Shown here: piece after piece, positions 39,001-47,860 of the stretch | Layout: each line of letters opens with the position of its first letter | How positions within the stretch are numbered: position 1 is the stretch's first letter | DNA from: Cyclobacterium xiamenense | Lineage (GTDB): Bacteria; Bacteroidota; Bacteroidia; Cytophagales; Cyclobacteriaceae | DNA length: 64,000 nucleotides | NCBI RefSeq assembly: GCF_009467825.1 | Contig: NZ_WIOK01000021.1 | Coordinates: 1 to 64,000, forward strand | Reading direction: 5' to 3' | Made by a program: the position numbers and the translations under genes | The notes under the pieces: model-generated | Database searches by the model: none | Seen by the model: only the letters and a program-made list of their open reading frames with translations | What the model was told of the DNA's origin: nothing

Positions 39001-39132
39001 GGGTAACACCCAGTCCTGCTGCCCACTACTGGAGGGGTCCCCACCGAAAAAACTGGCCCAAACCAAAAAAACCACCAGGGCCAAAACCAGCCAGGGCCAG
39101 GCGGGAATCCATTTTTTCCAGATAGTCCGCAT
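36016..39132 (-). CDS. Membrane-anchored propeller/HEAT/cytochrome c dehydrogenase-like protein
   Basis: A 1038-residue protein of the membrane-bound-dehydrogenase plus heme-binding-domain family common in Planctomycetes, Verrucomicrobia and Bacteroidota. One N-terminal TM helix (about 12-30) anchors it facing the periplasm. Residues 40-400 form a sugar-dehydrogenase-like propeller (LFVMESSG, DTDGDGVADEEE, NGSGWAEDVEGNLFHAEFNTG). Residues about 415-850 are HEAT-like helical repeats. A class I cytochrome c domain covers about 890-1030, with heme motif CSSCH near residue 907 and a likely axial Met near 1002 (SLMPAG). Short gaps (8 bases each side) place it in the DUF1080/PhyH operon. Enzymatic activity has not been shown for this architecture; electron transfer is inferred from the heme site. 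Confidence 0.87.
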   Translation of the reverse strand: MRTIWKKWIPAWPWLVLALVVFLVWASFFGGDPSSSGQQDWVLPDGYVLEEATLPGLVDYPMFAVFDDQGRLFVMESSGQTESTSGIEENPDFRILLLSDNDKDGLFEHKTVYADSLSFPMGGVFLDGSLIVTNAPNLVKFTDTDGDGVADEEEVLLSGWTLNHNAAILSGPFMGPDGWLYLADARRGFDILSKEFVHFEGKGARIWRCLPNGTQLQSFAGGGFDNAIELAFTPSGEVLGTMTYFTDPQGGYRDALMHWVENGVYPKPHPVISEDQLVRTGELMPVMHRMARVSPSGLMRHNGSGWAEDVEGNLFHAEFNTGRIIQSKLIPEGASFRVEAQPFFQSRLPDFHPTDVLQEPNGNLLLVNTGGWFISGCPLSRTAKPDVPGGIFRIRKKDRSGEVADPWGNDIPWAQLSVAQLVKLLEDPRPAVVEKAGNYLLHQPLLAIPFLQSLMQAHPDETVRANAVFLLFRTQNPRAWNTMHAGLDDPSDLVRTASARVLGMAEVNTARDKLIRVLAEASSLPLARQVAVALGQIEDPMATQPLLQALERYPEDRYFEHAVIYALIEMKNESLLLEELAASGFNKAVVIALDQKNNGLLAEETIASYLVASDTTAQRTGAWVLKNHPEWHQAFISFMDSQTAQPVPDLDRIRDLWPVFIDQEPVQAYLSEKMRENQGNPRGEWLLSLLASFPPKDPSAALGTSLRLYLKEGDRSIQEATLRVISQINSTKLSEELKALSQNDATAVSLRLMAYQALVAQGDKVKDTEFHWIAQQLLLKEVRQHHALVGRILKDLELDQNRLDWILEHIFPEVSSENVPVVLELFHGVEQVAPLNALEQSLLQRKEEWDRLSLDRVKTIFAENESAIVDSVQRTQEYRLIALESLESDLLSGDVSRGRAVFYGKGTCSSCHAVAGEGGTFGPDLTNIGEIRSRHDILEAIVYPSASFAREYETVSLRTGSQNLTGIIQTFEAGRYEIALGPNVSRFVLVEDVENLSPVSQSLMPAGLENAMDIQELSDLMLYLQSLPDGMYTRARKN

Positions 39133-39140
39133 CAGCGCTT

Positions 39141-40034
39141 TCAGGAGTTTTGATCATTAGCGCCCCGCTCTAACAAAAGCGGGAAAAACTGACCGGTCAA
39201 TTTTTCTCCTGGCTCAAAAACAGGTACCCCGGCAAGCAATTCGTGTTCGGTATTGGAACGGGTTCCGTCGGCGAATACGTTCAAAACAAATGCTCTTCGG
39301 GACCTTTCGGATTTGTTTTCGTAAGAACCGTGCACCATAAGGGGATGGTGGAACGTACCGTAACCTTTTTCCATTTCGATGGGGACGGGACGAAATTCCT
39401 TTTTCTGTGCATCGGTCAGGTAATCCATCAATCCCTCCATGTCACCAGCCAATTCCGGCTTATCCAACAAGCCCCATCGATGACTTCCAGGCACGTAATA
39501 GACGCATCCGTTTTCGGTATCCGCGTCGTCTAACCCCACCCAGCAGGTGAGGTGTTGCATGGGTACGGAGCGTGTCCAGTACGCGTAATCCTGATGCCAG
39601 GCCACTACACCACCGTGTTTGGCAGGTTTGCAAAACAACTGGTCGTGCCAAAATCGCACTGACCGATCCCCCAAAAGCTGACTTGCCGCCATCACAAAGG
39701 CCGGATTCCACAAAACATCGTGAAAACCACTGGTAATGCGCCAATGGCCCAGGGAATGAAACAAGACGGTGTTGGGATCCGCCGATTCGTTGGACTTGAA
39801 CTCGTAAAACAATTCGTTACCGGGATGGCTGGGATCGGTTAATTCTTCCAATTCTTTGGTTAACACATCCACCTGCCAGGGATCCAACAATTTGACATGA
39901 GATAAGTAGCCGTTCTCCTTGAAGAAAGCCACTTGCTCTTCCGAAAGGCGGTACTTTTCCCAATCTTTTTCTGTTTGGGGCCATTCAAATAGATCGGTGA
40001 TCAACTTGTGAATCCGGGATAAATCGTTCGACAT
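39141..40034 (-). CDS. Phytanoyl-CoA dioxygenase (PhyH)-family Fe(II)/2-oxoglutarate oxygenase
   Basis: A cytoplasmic 297-residue oxygenase with no signal peptide. The iron-binding HxD is in VVAWHQDYAYW, and the distal histidine and 2-oxoglutarate-binding arginine are in MVHGSYENKSERSRRAF. GCVYYVPGSHRWG is a strong family marker. PhyH proteins hydroxylate unactivated carbons in varied small molecules. Within this cluster of sugar oxidoreductases and DUF1080 proteins its substrate is probably sugar-derived or a polyol/ether, but this is inference. It is located between the cytochrome c protein gene (8 bases downstream) and the second DUF1080 gene (14 bases upstream). Confidence 0.87.
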   Translation of the reverse strand: MSNDLSRIHKLITDLFEWPQTEKDWEKYRLSEEQVAFFKENGYLSHVKLLDPWQVDVLTKELEELTDPSHPGNELFYEFKSNESADPNTVLFHSLGHWRITSGFHDVLWNPAFVMAASQLLGDRSVRFWHDQLFCKPAKHGGVVAWHQDYAYWTRSVPMQHLTCWVGLDDADTENGCVYYVPGSHRWGLLDKPELAGDMEGLMDYLTDAQKKEFRPVPIEMEKGYGTFHHPLMVHGSYENKSERSRRAFVLNVFADGTRSNTEHELLAGVPVFEPGEKLTGQFFPLLLERGANDQNS

Positions 40035-40048
40035 GGGTAACGCGTAAA

Positions 40049-40810
40049 TTAGGGATTGGGTAATAAAGGTGCTATTTGATCCGGGGACGTAACGCCGGGA
40101 GGAAGTGGGGTCACCGTCAGGTTGCGAAAATGAATCGGTGCTCCTTCTGACTCCAGGCAGATATATCCTTTCTTCTGGGTTGACTGACGGATGCCGTTGA
40201 CGAATTTTCCATTAACGGAAAGCTTGATCACGCCATCCACGCATACCACCACGTAGGTATTCCATTGGCCTTTTCCCAGGCAACGGTTTTCGATGGATTT
40301 ACTGCGGGTGCCGCGTGGATTGTCGGGAACGGTCTCCACACCACCCACGCCAAAGAGCTCTCCGTGTACGTAGGCAATGGGCGGCAACTCCCCATCCGGA
40401 CGTTTATTTTGGTTGACCCAATCCAATTCCAGCATTTGTACTTCCACTCCATCGGGCAACCGGTTTTCGCCAGGTACTGCACCGGACCAGACAAAGCTGC
40501 CGGAATTTCCACCGGCTTCCATGTGTTTCCACTCCACATACATGACGAAATTTTCGTATTGCTGCTCGGAACGGATCACGCCGATCGGTAAACCTTCGCA
40601 TACCAACTCCTCCCCCTCAAAGCGCCAGGTAGCCGGGCCCGTATTGACATCCCTCCAACGAATGGATTTTTCTTGTGTCGCCTTTCCCTGAATCAATGCA
40701 TTGAGGTCTTGCTCCTTTCCAAATTCAAATAGAAAATCCTGCGCCGGAAGCGTGTATGAAATAAATAAAAGGGCAAATAAAAGTAAGGGGGTTTGTTGTT
40801 TCGTATTCAT
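40049..40810 (-). CDS. Secreted DUF1080 (3-keto-disaccharide hydrolase) protein, copy 2
   Basis: A 253-residue exported protein, with signal peptide about residues 1-23 (cleaved after LPAQ). The DUF1080 jelly-roll follows, with [15 protein letters not shown] and [11 protein letters not shown] matching the family's NSGI and EVQ blocks. It has a variant C-terminus with [15 protein letters not shown]. It lies between PhyH (14 bases) and the Tat-exported oxidoreductase (27 bases) in one operon. Together with that oxidoreductase it could process 3-keto-glycosides in the periplasm. Confidence 0.87.
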   Translation of the reverse strand: MNTKQQTPLLLFALLFISYTLPAQDFLFEFGKEQDLNALIQGKATQEKSIRWRDVNTGPATWRFEGEELVCEGLPIGVIRSEQQYENFVMYVEWKHMEAGGNSGSFVWSGAVPGENRLPDGVEVQMLELDWVNQNKRPDGELPPIAYVHGELFGVGGVETVPDNPRGTRSKSIENRCLGKGQWNTYVVVCVDGVIKLSVNGKFVNGIRQSTQKKGYICLESEGAPIHFRNLTVTPLPPGVTSPDQIAPLLPNP

Positions 40811-40837
40811 AAAATTGAGTTAGAAAATCGTCAAATG

Positions 40838-42136
40838 CTACACCACTTTGGTAATACCCGGTACGGCGATGGGCGGAACGTCTACCACCAGGTCCCATCG
40901 GTAATCGTCAGCGGCGGGGCCCAATTTATGCTCGCTATTCATTGCCTGTTCCCAGGTGATGGTTTGTCCGCTATAGCCGACCATTCTTCCCAAAATGGCC
41001 AGCATGGTACTATTTGCCATCAACTCTCCCTCATTCATGGGTTGGCCGGCCCTGATGGAGGCAAAAAGTTCTTCGTGTTGGGTCTCGTAGGGGTTGTTGG
41101 ATTCGCCTTTGTAATCCCAACGCTCGGATCCCATCGTGGCATGAATTCGTTTACCTACATCCACGGAAGCAAACCCTTCTGTACCAGCTATGTCTACCTT
41201 ATTGGTATTGGAACAGCCTTTCTGTTGCCGACTAAAATGAACGCCTTTGATGTTGTTTTCGTATTCGTATTCGATGGCAAAGTGGTCGTAGATATTGCCC
41301 CACTGTGATTCTGTGCGGGATTGCCGGCCGCCGGTACCCGTGGCTTGGATCGGCAAACGGTCGCCGAGTGCCCAGGACATCATGTCCAGGCTGTGAACCA
41401 TCATCTCCACGATGTAATCTCCCGACAGCCAGTCGTAATAGTACCAGTTCCGCAATTGGTACTCCATCTCCGTCCAATTATCCTGCCGGGGTTTGTACCA
41501 CAAGCCCCCGCCATTCCGTGCGGTAAAAACCGAGGTCACTTCGCCGATTTCCCCATCCAAAATTCGATTGAACAGGGCGCGTTTGGGAAAATCATACCGA
41601 AAGGTAAATCCGGATACCACCGACAAGCCTTTCTCTTTGGCTTTCCTGGCCGAAGCCAAAACGCTGCGTACACCTGGAGCATCGACTGCTACGGGTTTTT
41701 CGCAAAATACGTGCTTACCAGCGTCTACGGCTGCTTTGAAATGCGCCGGACGGAAGGCAGGTGGCGTCGTAAGGATTACCACATCCACCCCTGCATCCAA
41801 TACTTTCTGGTAGGCATCAAATCCCACAAACTTCTGTGCATTCCCGACTTTGACTTGTTCGGGATTTATCTTTTTCAGCGATTGATAGGACTCTTCCAGG
41901 TAGTCGGAGAAAATATCCGCCATGCAGGTAAGTTCGGCGTCTTTATCCGCCTTCAGCGCTTGGGCAGCAGCTCCGGTGCCCCTTCCTCCACAACCGATAA
42001 GTCCCACTTTCAATGGTTCCCTACGGGCAGCATACCCTTGCCGAATAGAAAAACCCATGGGAAGCACGGCGCTGCCAATGACTGCCGTGCCCGTGGATTT
42101 AAGAAATGTTCGTCGGTGATTGTTTTTATTCTCCAT
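40838..42136 (-). CDS. Tat-exported Gfo/Idh/MocA-family oxidoreductase, first gene of the cluster
   Basis: A 432-residue periplasmic NAD(P)-dependent oxidoreductase. A Tat signal is clear: HRRTFLK with the twin arginines at residues 8-9, then a hydrophobic stretch to about 33. The Rossmann motif VGLIGCGGRGTGAA follows at about 43-56, with VFCEKPVAVD containing the family catalytic-region lysine. It is the promoter-proximal gene of the minus-strand cluster (42136 to 34006), divergent from an FAD/FeS oxidase gene with a 188-base shared upstream region. Unlike the GH109-like protein at 15200 it lacks the YPTHGLGP motif, so it is not called a glycosidase. Confidence 0.88.
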   Translation of the reverse strand: MENKNNHRRTFLKSTGTAVIGSAVLPMGFSIRQGYAARREPLKVGLIGCGGRGTGAAAQALKADKDAELTCMADIFSDYLEESYQSLKKINPEQVKVGNAQKFVGFDAYQKVLDAGVDVVILTTPPAFRPAHFKAAVDAGKHVFCEKPVAVDAPGVRSVLASARKAKEKGLSVVSGFTFRYDFPKRALFNRILDGEIGEVTSVFTARNGGGLWYKPRQDNWTEMEYQLRNWYYYDWLSGDYIVEMMVHSLDMMSWALGDRLPIQATGTGGRQSRTESQWGNIYDHFAIEYEYENNIKGVHFSRQQKGCSNTNKVDIAGTEGFASVDVGKRIHATMGSERWDYKGESNNPYETQHEELFASIRAGQPMNEGELMANSTMLAILGRMVGYSGQTITWEQAMNSEHKLGPAADDYRWDLVVDVPPIAVPGITKVV

Positions 42137-42294
42137 AATTCACTACCTCTGTTATGTTGGCCTGTTGGCCCATATATTTTCAAAATCAAGCGTAAAATAC
42201 GATATGTCTTTTCAAGTTCAAACAATTTTTCTACCAAAAGCCCGGGGAAAAGAGATAAAAATATTTGCGCTTGTTATCAAACGACAAAAAATAA

Positions 42295-42302
42295 TATCTT
42301 TG
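42295..42302 (+). promoter_or_regulatory. -7 element of the first FAD/FeS oxidase gene
   Basis: TATCTTTG matches TAnnTTTG exactly, 22 bases before the ATG at 42325. A TTG at 42271-42273 lies 21 bases upstream, near the expected -33 position. Confidence 0.5.
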
Positions 42303-42324
42303 AACAAATTGACAATAAGCCTTC

Positions 42325-45210
42325 ATGCAAACTAATTCGCCGGCTATCGCCACTTCACTTTCGGATCTGATCGAAGCGCTCAAAGGAGAGGTATTGACAG
42401 ACTCTTTTTCGCTGGGCATGTATGCCACAGATGCCAGTATTTACCAAATTTTTCCATTAGCGGTTGTTCTACCCAAAGACGAAAGCGATGTGAAAAAAGC
42501 CCTGGAATGGGCCAATAGCAATCAGGTCACCATTTTGCCCCGTGGCGGCGGCACCAGCCTCGCCGGCCAGACAGTCGGCAATTCGCTCGTGCTCGATTTT
42601 TCCAAATACATGGACCAGACCCTGGAAATCAACACCGAGGAACGATGGGTACGGGTGCAGCCTGGCAAGGTTCGGGATGTTCTAAACGACGAGTTGGCAC
42701 CTCTTGGGCTCCATTTTGCCGTAGATCCAGCCACCTCCAGCCGGGCAAATGTTGGAGGAATGGTCGGTAATAATTCTTCGGGAACCAAGAGTATTCTCTA
42801 CGGAAAAACGGTGGACCATGTACTGGAAGCAAAAGTACTGCTGGCAGACGGAACCGGTATGCATCTAAAAAATACAGATGCGGAAACCTATAGGCAAATA
42901 GCCCTAAAAGGCAGCCGGGAAGGGGAAATCTACCGACGATTTAAGGAAATCATCGACAAGAACAGCGCCTTGATCGAACAAAAATTTCCAAAAGTCATGC
43001 GGCGGGTTGGAGGCTACAACCTGGACGAATTCATACATACCGAGGATTGGAACCTGGCAAAATTGATCACGGGAAGCGAAGGTACGCTGGCCACCACCCT
43101 GGAACTAAAACTCAACCTCGAACCGCTGCCTTCTTTTAAATCGGTTTGCGTACTCCATTTTGCAGAGTTGTTGGATGCCGTTGGGGCGGTAACGAGCATT
43201 TTGCCGTACCAACCCTCAGCTGTAGAGATCTTGGATAAAATCGTGGTGGACCTAAGTCGCGAAAACCTCACCACCAAGCGGCATTGCCATTTTATCCAGG
43301 GAGATCCAGCTGCCATCCTGATCGTAGAATTTTACGGAGAAACCTTGTCGGACGTAATGGACCGACCCACCCAAATGATCAAGGAGTTGCAGGAAAAGGG
43401 CCTGGGATATGCCTTCCCGTTGTTTCCTCAGGGGCCAGAATACGAAGACGTATGGGTGGTGCGAAAAAAAGGACTCGGCCTGATGCTGGGAATTAAAGGC
43501 AAGAAAAAGCCCCTACCCTTTATAGAGGATGCCGGAATCCCTACGCAGCACCTGCGGGAATACATTGATCGTACCCTACAGATCTGTAAAAAACACCAGA
43601 CGGAAGTAGCCATGTATGCCCACGTAAGCGTGGGGGTTATCCATGTACGACCCATACTGGACCTGCGGGACCAAGCGGATATCGAGCGCCTGGAAGCCAT
43701 CGCGGAGGACACCTTCCAGTTGGTCATGGAGTACGGAGGGTCCTGGAGTGGGGAGCACGGAGACGGCCTCGTTCGAAGCCCGTTTAACGAGCGCTTTTTT
43801 GGCGCGGAACTGTACCAGGCCATGATTCAGGTCAAACGCCTCTTTGACCCGGAAAACCGCATGAACCCTGGGAAGATCGTAGAAGCGGAGCCCATGTCAC
43901 GAAACCTTCGGTATGGGAATCGGTACCAGGATCAGGCGGTAGAGCCTGTCTTTCATTACCGATCCGAGCAGAGCTTTCAGGAATCGGTCCACATGTGCAC
44001 CGGAGTAGGCGAATGCCGCAAATTACTCGGTGGCACCATGTGCCCCAGTTTCAAGGCTACCCGGGACGAAGAGCATACCACGCGTGGTCGGGCCAATGCC
44101 CTGCGAATGGCCATGTCGGGCCAATTGGACGAAAAAGGGCTGCGCAGTGAACGCCTGCAGGAGACCCTGAGTTTGTGTCTGAGTTGCAAGGCCTGCAAAT
44201 CCGAATGCCCCAGCAACGTGGACATGGCCAAAATGAAAAGCGATGTGATGCAATGGTATTACGACGCCAATGGCGCCAGCCTGCGGGACAAAATGATCCG
44301 GGATGCAGCCGGCATGGCCAGGCGCTTTTCCGGCAAACTGGCCAAACCGATCAATTTCCTGCAATCTTCTCGCTTGTTTCGGAAAAGCCTGGAAAAAATC
44401 GCCGGATTCGATAGCCGGCGAACGCTCCCTGCCTATGCCTCGGAATCATTTTCCAACTGGTTTGAGAAAAACGGCGGAAAGCAGAAAAAAACGGGGAAAA
44501 AAGTGGCCCTTTTTGCCGATACTTACCTGAACTACCACGAACCCTCCATTGGCAAGGCAGCGGTAAAATTACTCAACGATTGCGGATACGAAGTCGTGCT
44601 GGCCAACGTGGGCTGCTGCCAGCGACCCAAGATATCCCATGGTTTCTTGAGAGACGCAAAAACAGAAGGAAAACCAACCGTGGAAAAGCTACTCGCATTT
44701 ATCGATCAGGGCCTTCCTGTGCTGGTGTGCGAACCGAGTTGTGCCTCCGCATTGAACGATGACTTTCCGGATTTATTCGATGAAAAAGAAGTAGCTGACA
44801 AACTAACCAAAAACGTACTCATGATTGATGTTTTCCTTGCCAGGGAAATGGAACGGGGAAATCTGAATGTTCGCTTTCGCAGCAAGGGAAAAGGGCTGCA
44901 GATTCACGGTCATTGCCACCAAAAAGCGCTGTATGGGACCCAAGCAATGAAAAAAACCCTGGGAGAACCGGCATCCTGCACCGAAATTCCTTCCGGATGC
45001 TGCGGCATGGCGGGCTCCTTTGGCTACGAGAAAGAACATTACGCCCTGTCTCAAAAAATCGGAGCCGAAGTTTTGTTTCCTGCCATCCAAAACGCCCCGG
45101 AGGGAAGCGAACTAGTCGCTTCCGGCTTTAGCTGCAGGCACCAGATTGATCACTTTACCGGAAAGCAGGCAAAACACTGGGTGGAGTGCGTGGAAGTGAT
45201 TCCCGAATAG
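42325..45210 (+). CDS. FAD-linked oxidase fused to FeS/CCG domains (YdiJ-type D-2-hydroxyacid dehydrogenase), copy 1
   Basis: A 961-residue respiratory-type dehydrogenase, probably peripheral to the inner membrane on the cytoplasmic side. Residues about 45-270 form the FAD-binding PCMH domain (LPRGGGTSLAGQ, GGMVGNNSSGTKS), followed by the FAD-oxidase C domain with the GSWSGEHGDGLVRSP segment. Two cysteine clusters near residues 557 (CTGVGECRK) and 618 (CLSCKACKSECP) bind 4Fe-4S centres. The C-terminal GlcF-like part has HGHCHQKAL and the CCG motif SGCCGMAGSFGYEKEH. Members oxidise D-lactate, D-2-hydroxyglutarate or related acids to quinone. It is divergent from the sugar-oxidation cluster. 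A paralogue is at 56633-59581. Confidence 0.9.
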   Translation: MQTNSPAIATSLSDLIEALKGEVLTDSFSLGMYATDASIYQIFPLAVVLPKDESDVKKALEWANSNQVTILPRGGGTSLAGQTVGNSLVLDFSKYMDQTLEINTEERWVRVQPGKVRDVLNDELAPLGLHFAVDPATSSRANVGGMVGNNSSGTKSILYGKTVDHVLEAKVLLADGTGMHLKNTDAETYRQIALKGSREGEIYRRFKEIIDKNSALIEQKFPKVMRRVGGYNLDEFIHTEDWNLAKLITGSEGTLATTLELKLNLEPLPSFKSVCVLHFAELLDAVGAVTSILPYQPSAVEILDKIVVDLSRENLTTKRHCHFIQGDPAAILIVEFYGETLSDVMDRPTQMIKELQEKGLGYAFPLFPQGPEYEDVWVVRKKGLGLMLGIKGKKKPLPFIEDAGIPTQHLREYIDRTLQICKKHQTEVAMYAHVSVGVIHVRPILDLRDQADIERLEAIAEDTFQLVMEYGGSWSGEHGDGLVRSPFNERFFGAELYQAMIQVKRLFDPENRMNPGKIVEAEPMSRNLRYGNRYQDQAVEPVFHYRSEQSFQESVHMCTGVGECRKLLGGTMCPSFKATRDEEHTTRGRANALRMAMSGQLDEKGLRSERLQETLSLCLSCKACKSECPSNVDMAKMKSDVMQWYYDANGASLRDKMIRDAAGMARRFSGKLAKPINFLQSSRLFRKSLEKIAGFDSRRTLPAYASESFSNWFEKNGGKQKKTGKKVALFADTYLNYHEPSIGKAAVKLLNDCGYEVVLANVGCCQRPKISHGFLRDAKTEGKPTVEKLLAFIDQGLPVLVCEPSCASALNDDFPDLFDEKEVADKLTKNVLMIDVFLAREMERGNLNVRFRSKGKGLQIHGHCHQKALYGTQAMKKTLGEPASCTEIPSGCCGMAGSFGYEKEHYALSQKIGAEVLFPAIQNAPEGSELVASGFSCRHQIDHFTGKQAKHWVECVEVIPE

Positions 45211-45417
45211 GCGTTTGGCGCTGGACATTCCCTTTCCTACACCCAGGCGTAGCAATACCCGATTGGTAGCAGGAAGTGGGTTCGGCGGGACTCCATCCGC
45301 CTACCGCTACCCTGCCCGATAAAAAATCTACGCGAGGAAATGGCCGAAACCAGACGGTTTATTTTATTTTTACCAGAATTACCCATTAAAAAATACACCA
45401 AATAATCCAACCTATAC

Positions 45418-46521
45418 ATGAATACAATCCCCCAGCACGCACCCCGAATCCTCTCCATCGATGCCTTGAGGGGATTTGATATGTTACTCATCGTATTTGC
45501 CGATCGCTTTTTTGCCTCCCTGCATCGGGGCGCAGATACCGCATTTACCGGGTTTTTGGCCCGGCAATTTGAACACCCGGAATGGTTTGGTTCCACCTTT
45601 TACGATATCATCATGCCCTTGTTCCTGTTTGTAGTCGGGGCGGTCATTCCTTTCTCCCTGTCCCAGCGCATGCAAGAGCAAAGCAGCAAAGGACAGCTGT
45701 ACCGTAAATTGCTCAAGCGCTTCGTTATTCTTTTTATCCTGGGTTGGATCGTGCAAGGCAACCTGCTGGCCCTGGATGCGGGGCAGTTTAAGGTCTTTAG
45801 CAATACGCTACAGGCCATCGCTGTGGGCTATGTAATTTCTTGCCTGGCCTTTATTCACCTAAGCCGAAATGGCCGCTACCTGTTATTTGTTGGCTGCCTG
45901 GTTGCCTATGCACTGCTGCTCACACTTCCGCAGGTACCGGGCCTAGGCAGAAGCACACTGCTTCCCGACCAGAATTTTGCCCTTTATGTGGACCGCTTGG
46001 TGTTTGGACGCTTTGACGATGGACTGCAATACACCTGGTTGTTGTCCGGTTTGGGCTTTGCTGCTACGACCCTTTCCGGTTTGTTTGCCGGCGAATGGAT
46101 TAAATCCGAGATGCCGCGAGAAAAAGTAGCTCGCTACCTGTTCGTAGCCGGATTGATTGCTCTGAGTCTGGGACTGCTTTGGGGCATCTGGCATCCCATC
46201 GTAAAAAAGATCTGGACCAGCTCCTTTGTACTTGCCTCCTCGGGTGTTTGTTACCTGCTCCTGGCAGGCTTCTATTGGATTATCGACGTCAAGGGCAAAA
46301 CAAGCTGGACCTTCCCGCTAAAAGTGATTGGCATGAATGCCATCACTGCCTATGTGCTTTCCCATGTCATTGATTTTCCGGCCATCGCCGATGATCTATT
46401 ATTCGGTCTGGAACAATACGGCGAAAGCTGGTACCCGGTGTGGACCAGTATCGGCGGTTTTGCGATTTTGTATACCTTGCTTTGGTACATGTATGTCAAC
46501 AAAACCTTTGTCAAAGTATAA
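45418..46521 (+). CDS. NagX-like / DUF5009 membrane acyltransferase (copy 2)
   Basis: A 367-residue polytopic membrane protein, clearly related to the protein at 16671-17777. It shares the opening motif (ILSIDALRGFDMLLIVF), FYDIIMPLFLFVVGAVIPFSL and the late GLLWGIWHPIVKKIWTSSFVLA segment. It has about ten hydrophobic helices. Function is inferred as for copy 1: transfer of an acyl group linked to aminosugar or glycan use. The alginate-lyase-superfamily gene starts 30 bases downstream and is likely co-transcribed. The preceding 207-base gap is A/T-rich near the start codon but contains no exact consensus promoter. Confidence 0.82.
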   Translation: MNTIPQHAPRILSIDALRGFDMLLIVFADRFFASLHRGADTAFTGFLARQFEHPEWFGSTFYDIIMPLFLFVVGAVIPFSLSQRMQEQSSKGQLYRKLLKRFVILFILGWIVQGNLLALDAGQFKVFSNTLQAIAVGYVISCLAFIHLSRNGRYLLFVGCLVAYALLLTLPQVPGLGRSTLLPDQNFALYVDRLVFGRFDDGLQYTWLLSGLGFAATTLSGLFAGEWIKSEMPREKVARYLFVAGLIALSLGLLWGIWHPIVKKIWTSSFVLASSGVCYLLLAGFYWIIDVKGKTSWTFPLKVIGMNAITAYVLSHVIDFPAIADDLLFGLEQYGESWYPVWTSIGGFAILYTLLWYMYVNKTFVKV

Positions 46522-46550
46522 GCGCTACAGCTTTCAATAAATGACTTCCC

Positions 46551-47780
46551 ATGCGTTTACCTTTGCTATATCTCCGAACTGCAATCGTACTTATTGGGCC
46601 ATTTTGGCTGCTATTGCGCACCGAAACCGTCTTTTCCCAGACCGAAACGACGGCCACCGGGGTATTGGTTTCTCCGGTGGAACTGGCCGAAATCAAAGCC
46701 AAAGCCGATCAGGGACTGGAACCCTATCGGCAAAACCTGCAAGAATTCCTTTCCTTTATTGATAGCCTGATGGCGACTTCTTCGGAATGGCAAGACCTTT
46801 CAGGGGAAGTGATCGTTTACGAGCGAAGTTCGTCCAGTCCCATTCAGCTGAGTTCGATCGGGGCGAAACTGGTGTACGGTACCGCACTCGCCTGGCACCT
46901 CACGGGAGGAGAGAAATATGCCCAAAAATCCCGCTCCCTGATTTTGGACCTTACCGATACCTATGGGTACCGAAATGACGCCGAACCCAGGTTTCACTGG
47001 GGCGCACAGGGCATTCTGAATTTGGCTCGGGGGGGTACACCTTATATGTACGCAGCGGACCTGCTGGAACCCTGGTCGGGATGGAGCAGAGAGGACAAGC
47101 TAAGCTATCAGCGCTGGTTACGGGATGTCATGTACCCCAAGGTGGCTTGGGCAAGTCGCTGGAGAAAAAACAACTGGGGGGTAGCCGGTTCGTTTTCGGC
47201 TGCACTTATCGCCTGGTACCTGATGGAGCATCCGCATTGGAAGCTGGAGGAAATAAGCCCCAAGCCGCGAACGTTAAGTCCTGGCGAGGCCTTTGACGCG
47301 CACAATCGGTACCAAATCGGGCGATTGCTCACCACGGACGAATGGAAAATGGATGGAAAAGTAGCGCTGTGGGGAATTCTGCCGAATGGAGCCATTCCAG
47401 AAGAAATCCGGCGTGGGGACGATCCGATCGATGGCGACCACCTGGCCACTGATGGAAGCGGTACCCACTATACCATGACATTTATCGAACACCTTACGGC
47501 ACATGCCGCCTTTCTTCATCGACAGGGCGACAATCGCTTATTCGACCACGTAGCGGCAGATGGCTCCGGTTCGCTCCTGCAGGCCTACTTGTTTGTCATC
47601 GATAATCCGATAAGATCGCACTGTTTCACCCCAAATCGAATCAACGCCCTGTATCTGGCCTACGATTATTACCGGCACCCGGCCATGTTAAACGCGCTTG
47701 ATACCTGTGGCCCCGGCAATATCTCCGGACAGCGCCTGGCTCTCTTTGCAAAGCTCACCCGGCCCGTGGTGCACAAGTAA
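46551..47780 (+). CDS. Secreted alginate lyase-superfamily protein (copy 1)
   Basis: A 409-residue exported protein with a signal-like N-terminus (hydrophobic to about residue 28, then FSQ). The mature part has the (alpha/alpha) toroid pattern of alginate_lyase-type polysaccharide lyases. An active-site NNWG motif lies near residue 206, and a late DGSGTHYTMTFIEHLTAHAAFL segment corresponds to the second catalytic block with His and Tyr. The family cleaves uronic-acid polymers by beta-elimination, but exact polymer and PL family are not assigned. It follows the NagX-like gene by 30 bases. Confidence 0.82.
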   Translation: MRLPLLYLRTAIVLIGPFWLLLRTETVFSQTETTATGVLVSPVELAEIKAKADQGLEPYRQNLQEFLSFIDSLMATSSEWQDLSGEVIVYERSSSSPIQLSSIGAKLVYGTALAWHLTGGEKYAQKSRSLILDLTDTYGYRNDAEPRFHWGAQGILNLARGGTPYMYAADLLEPWSGWSREDKLSYQRWLRDVMYPKVAWASRWRKNNWGVAGSFSAALIAWYLMEHPHWKLEEISPKPRTLSPGEAFDAHNRYQIGRLLTTDEWKMDGKVALWGILPNGAIPEEIRRGDDPIDGDHLATDGSGTHYTMTFIEHLTAHAAFLHRQGDNRLFDHVAADGSGSLLQAYLFVIDNPIRSHCFTPNRINALYLAYDYYRHPAMLNALDTCGPGNISGQRLALFAKLTRPVVHK

Positions 47781-47860
47781 AACCTGGATCCGGATAGCAG
47801 AAAGTAGATAAATCCAATGTACTTTTACTAATGGTTCGTATCGTTTAGCTCCACATCCCC

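Noticed and set aside
41321-42370. 349-codon plus-strand open frame
   Set aside because: It lies almost fully antisense to the clear Tat-exported Gfo/Idh/MocA gene (40838-42136). Its translation has no recognisable motif, so it is a shadow of that gene's codon bias.
45273-45290. GGCGG/CCGCC hairpin downstream of the first FAD/FeS gene
   Set aside because: Short stem without a following T-run; not convincing as a terminator.
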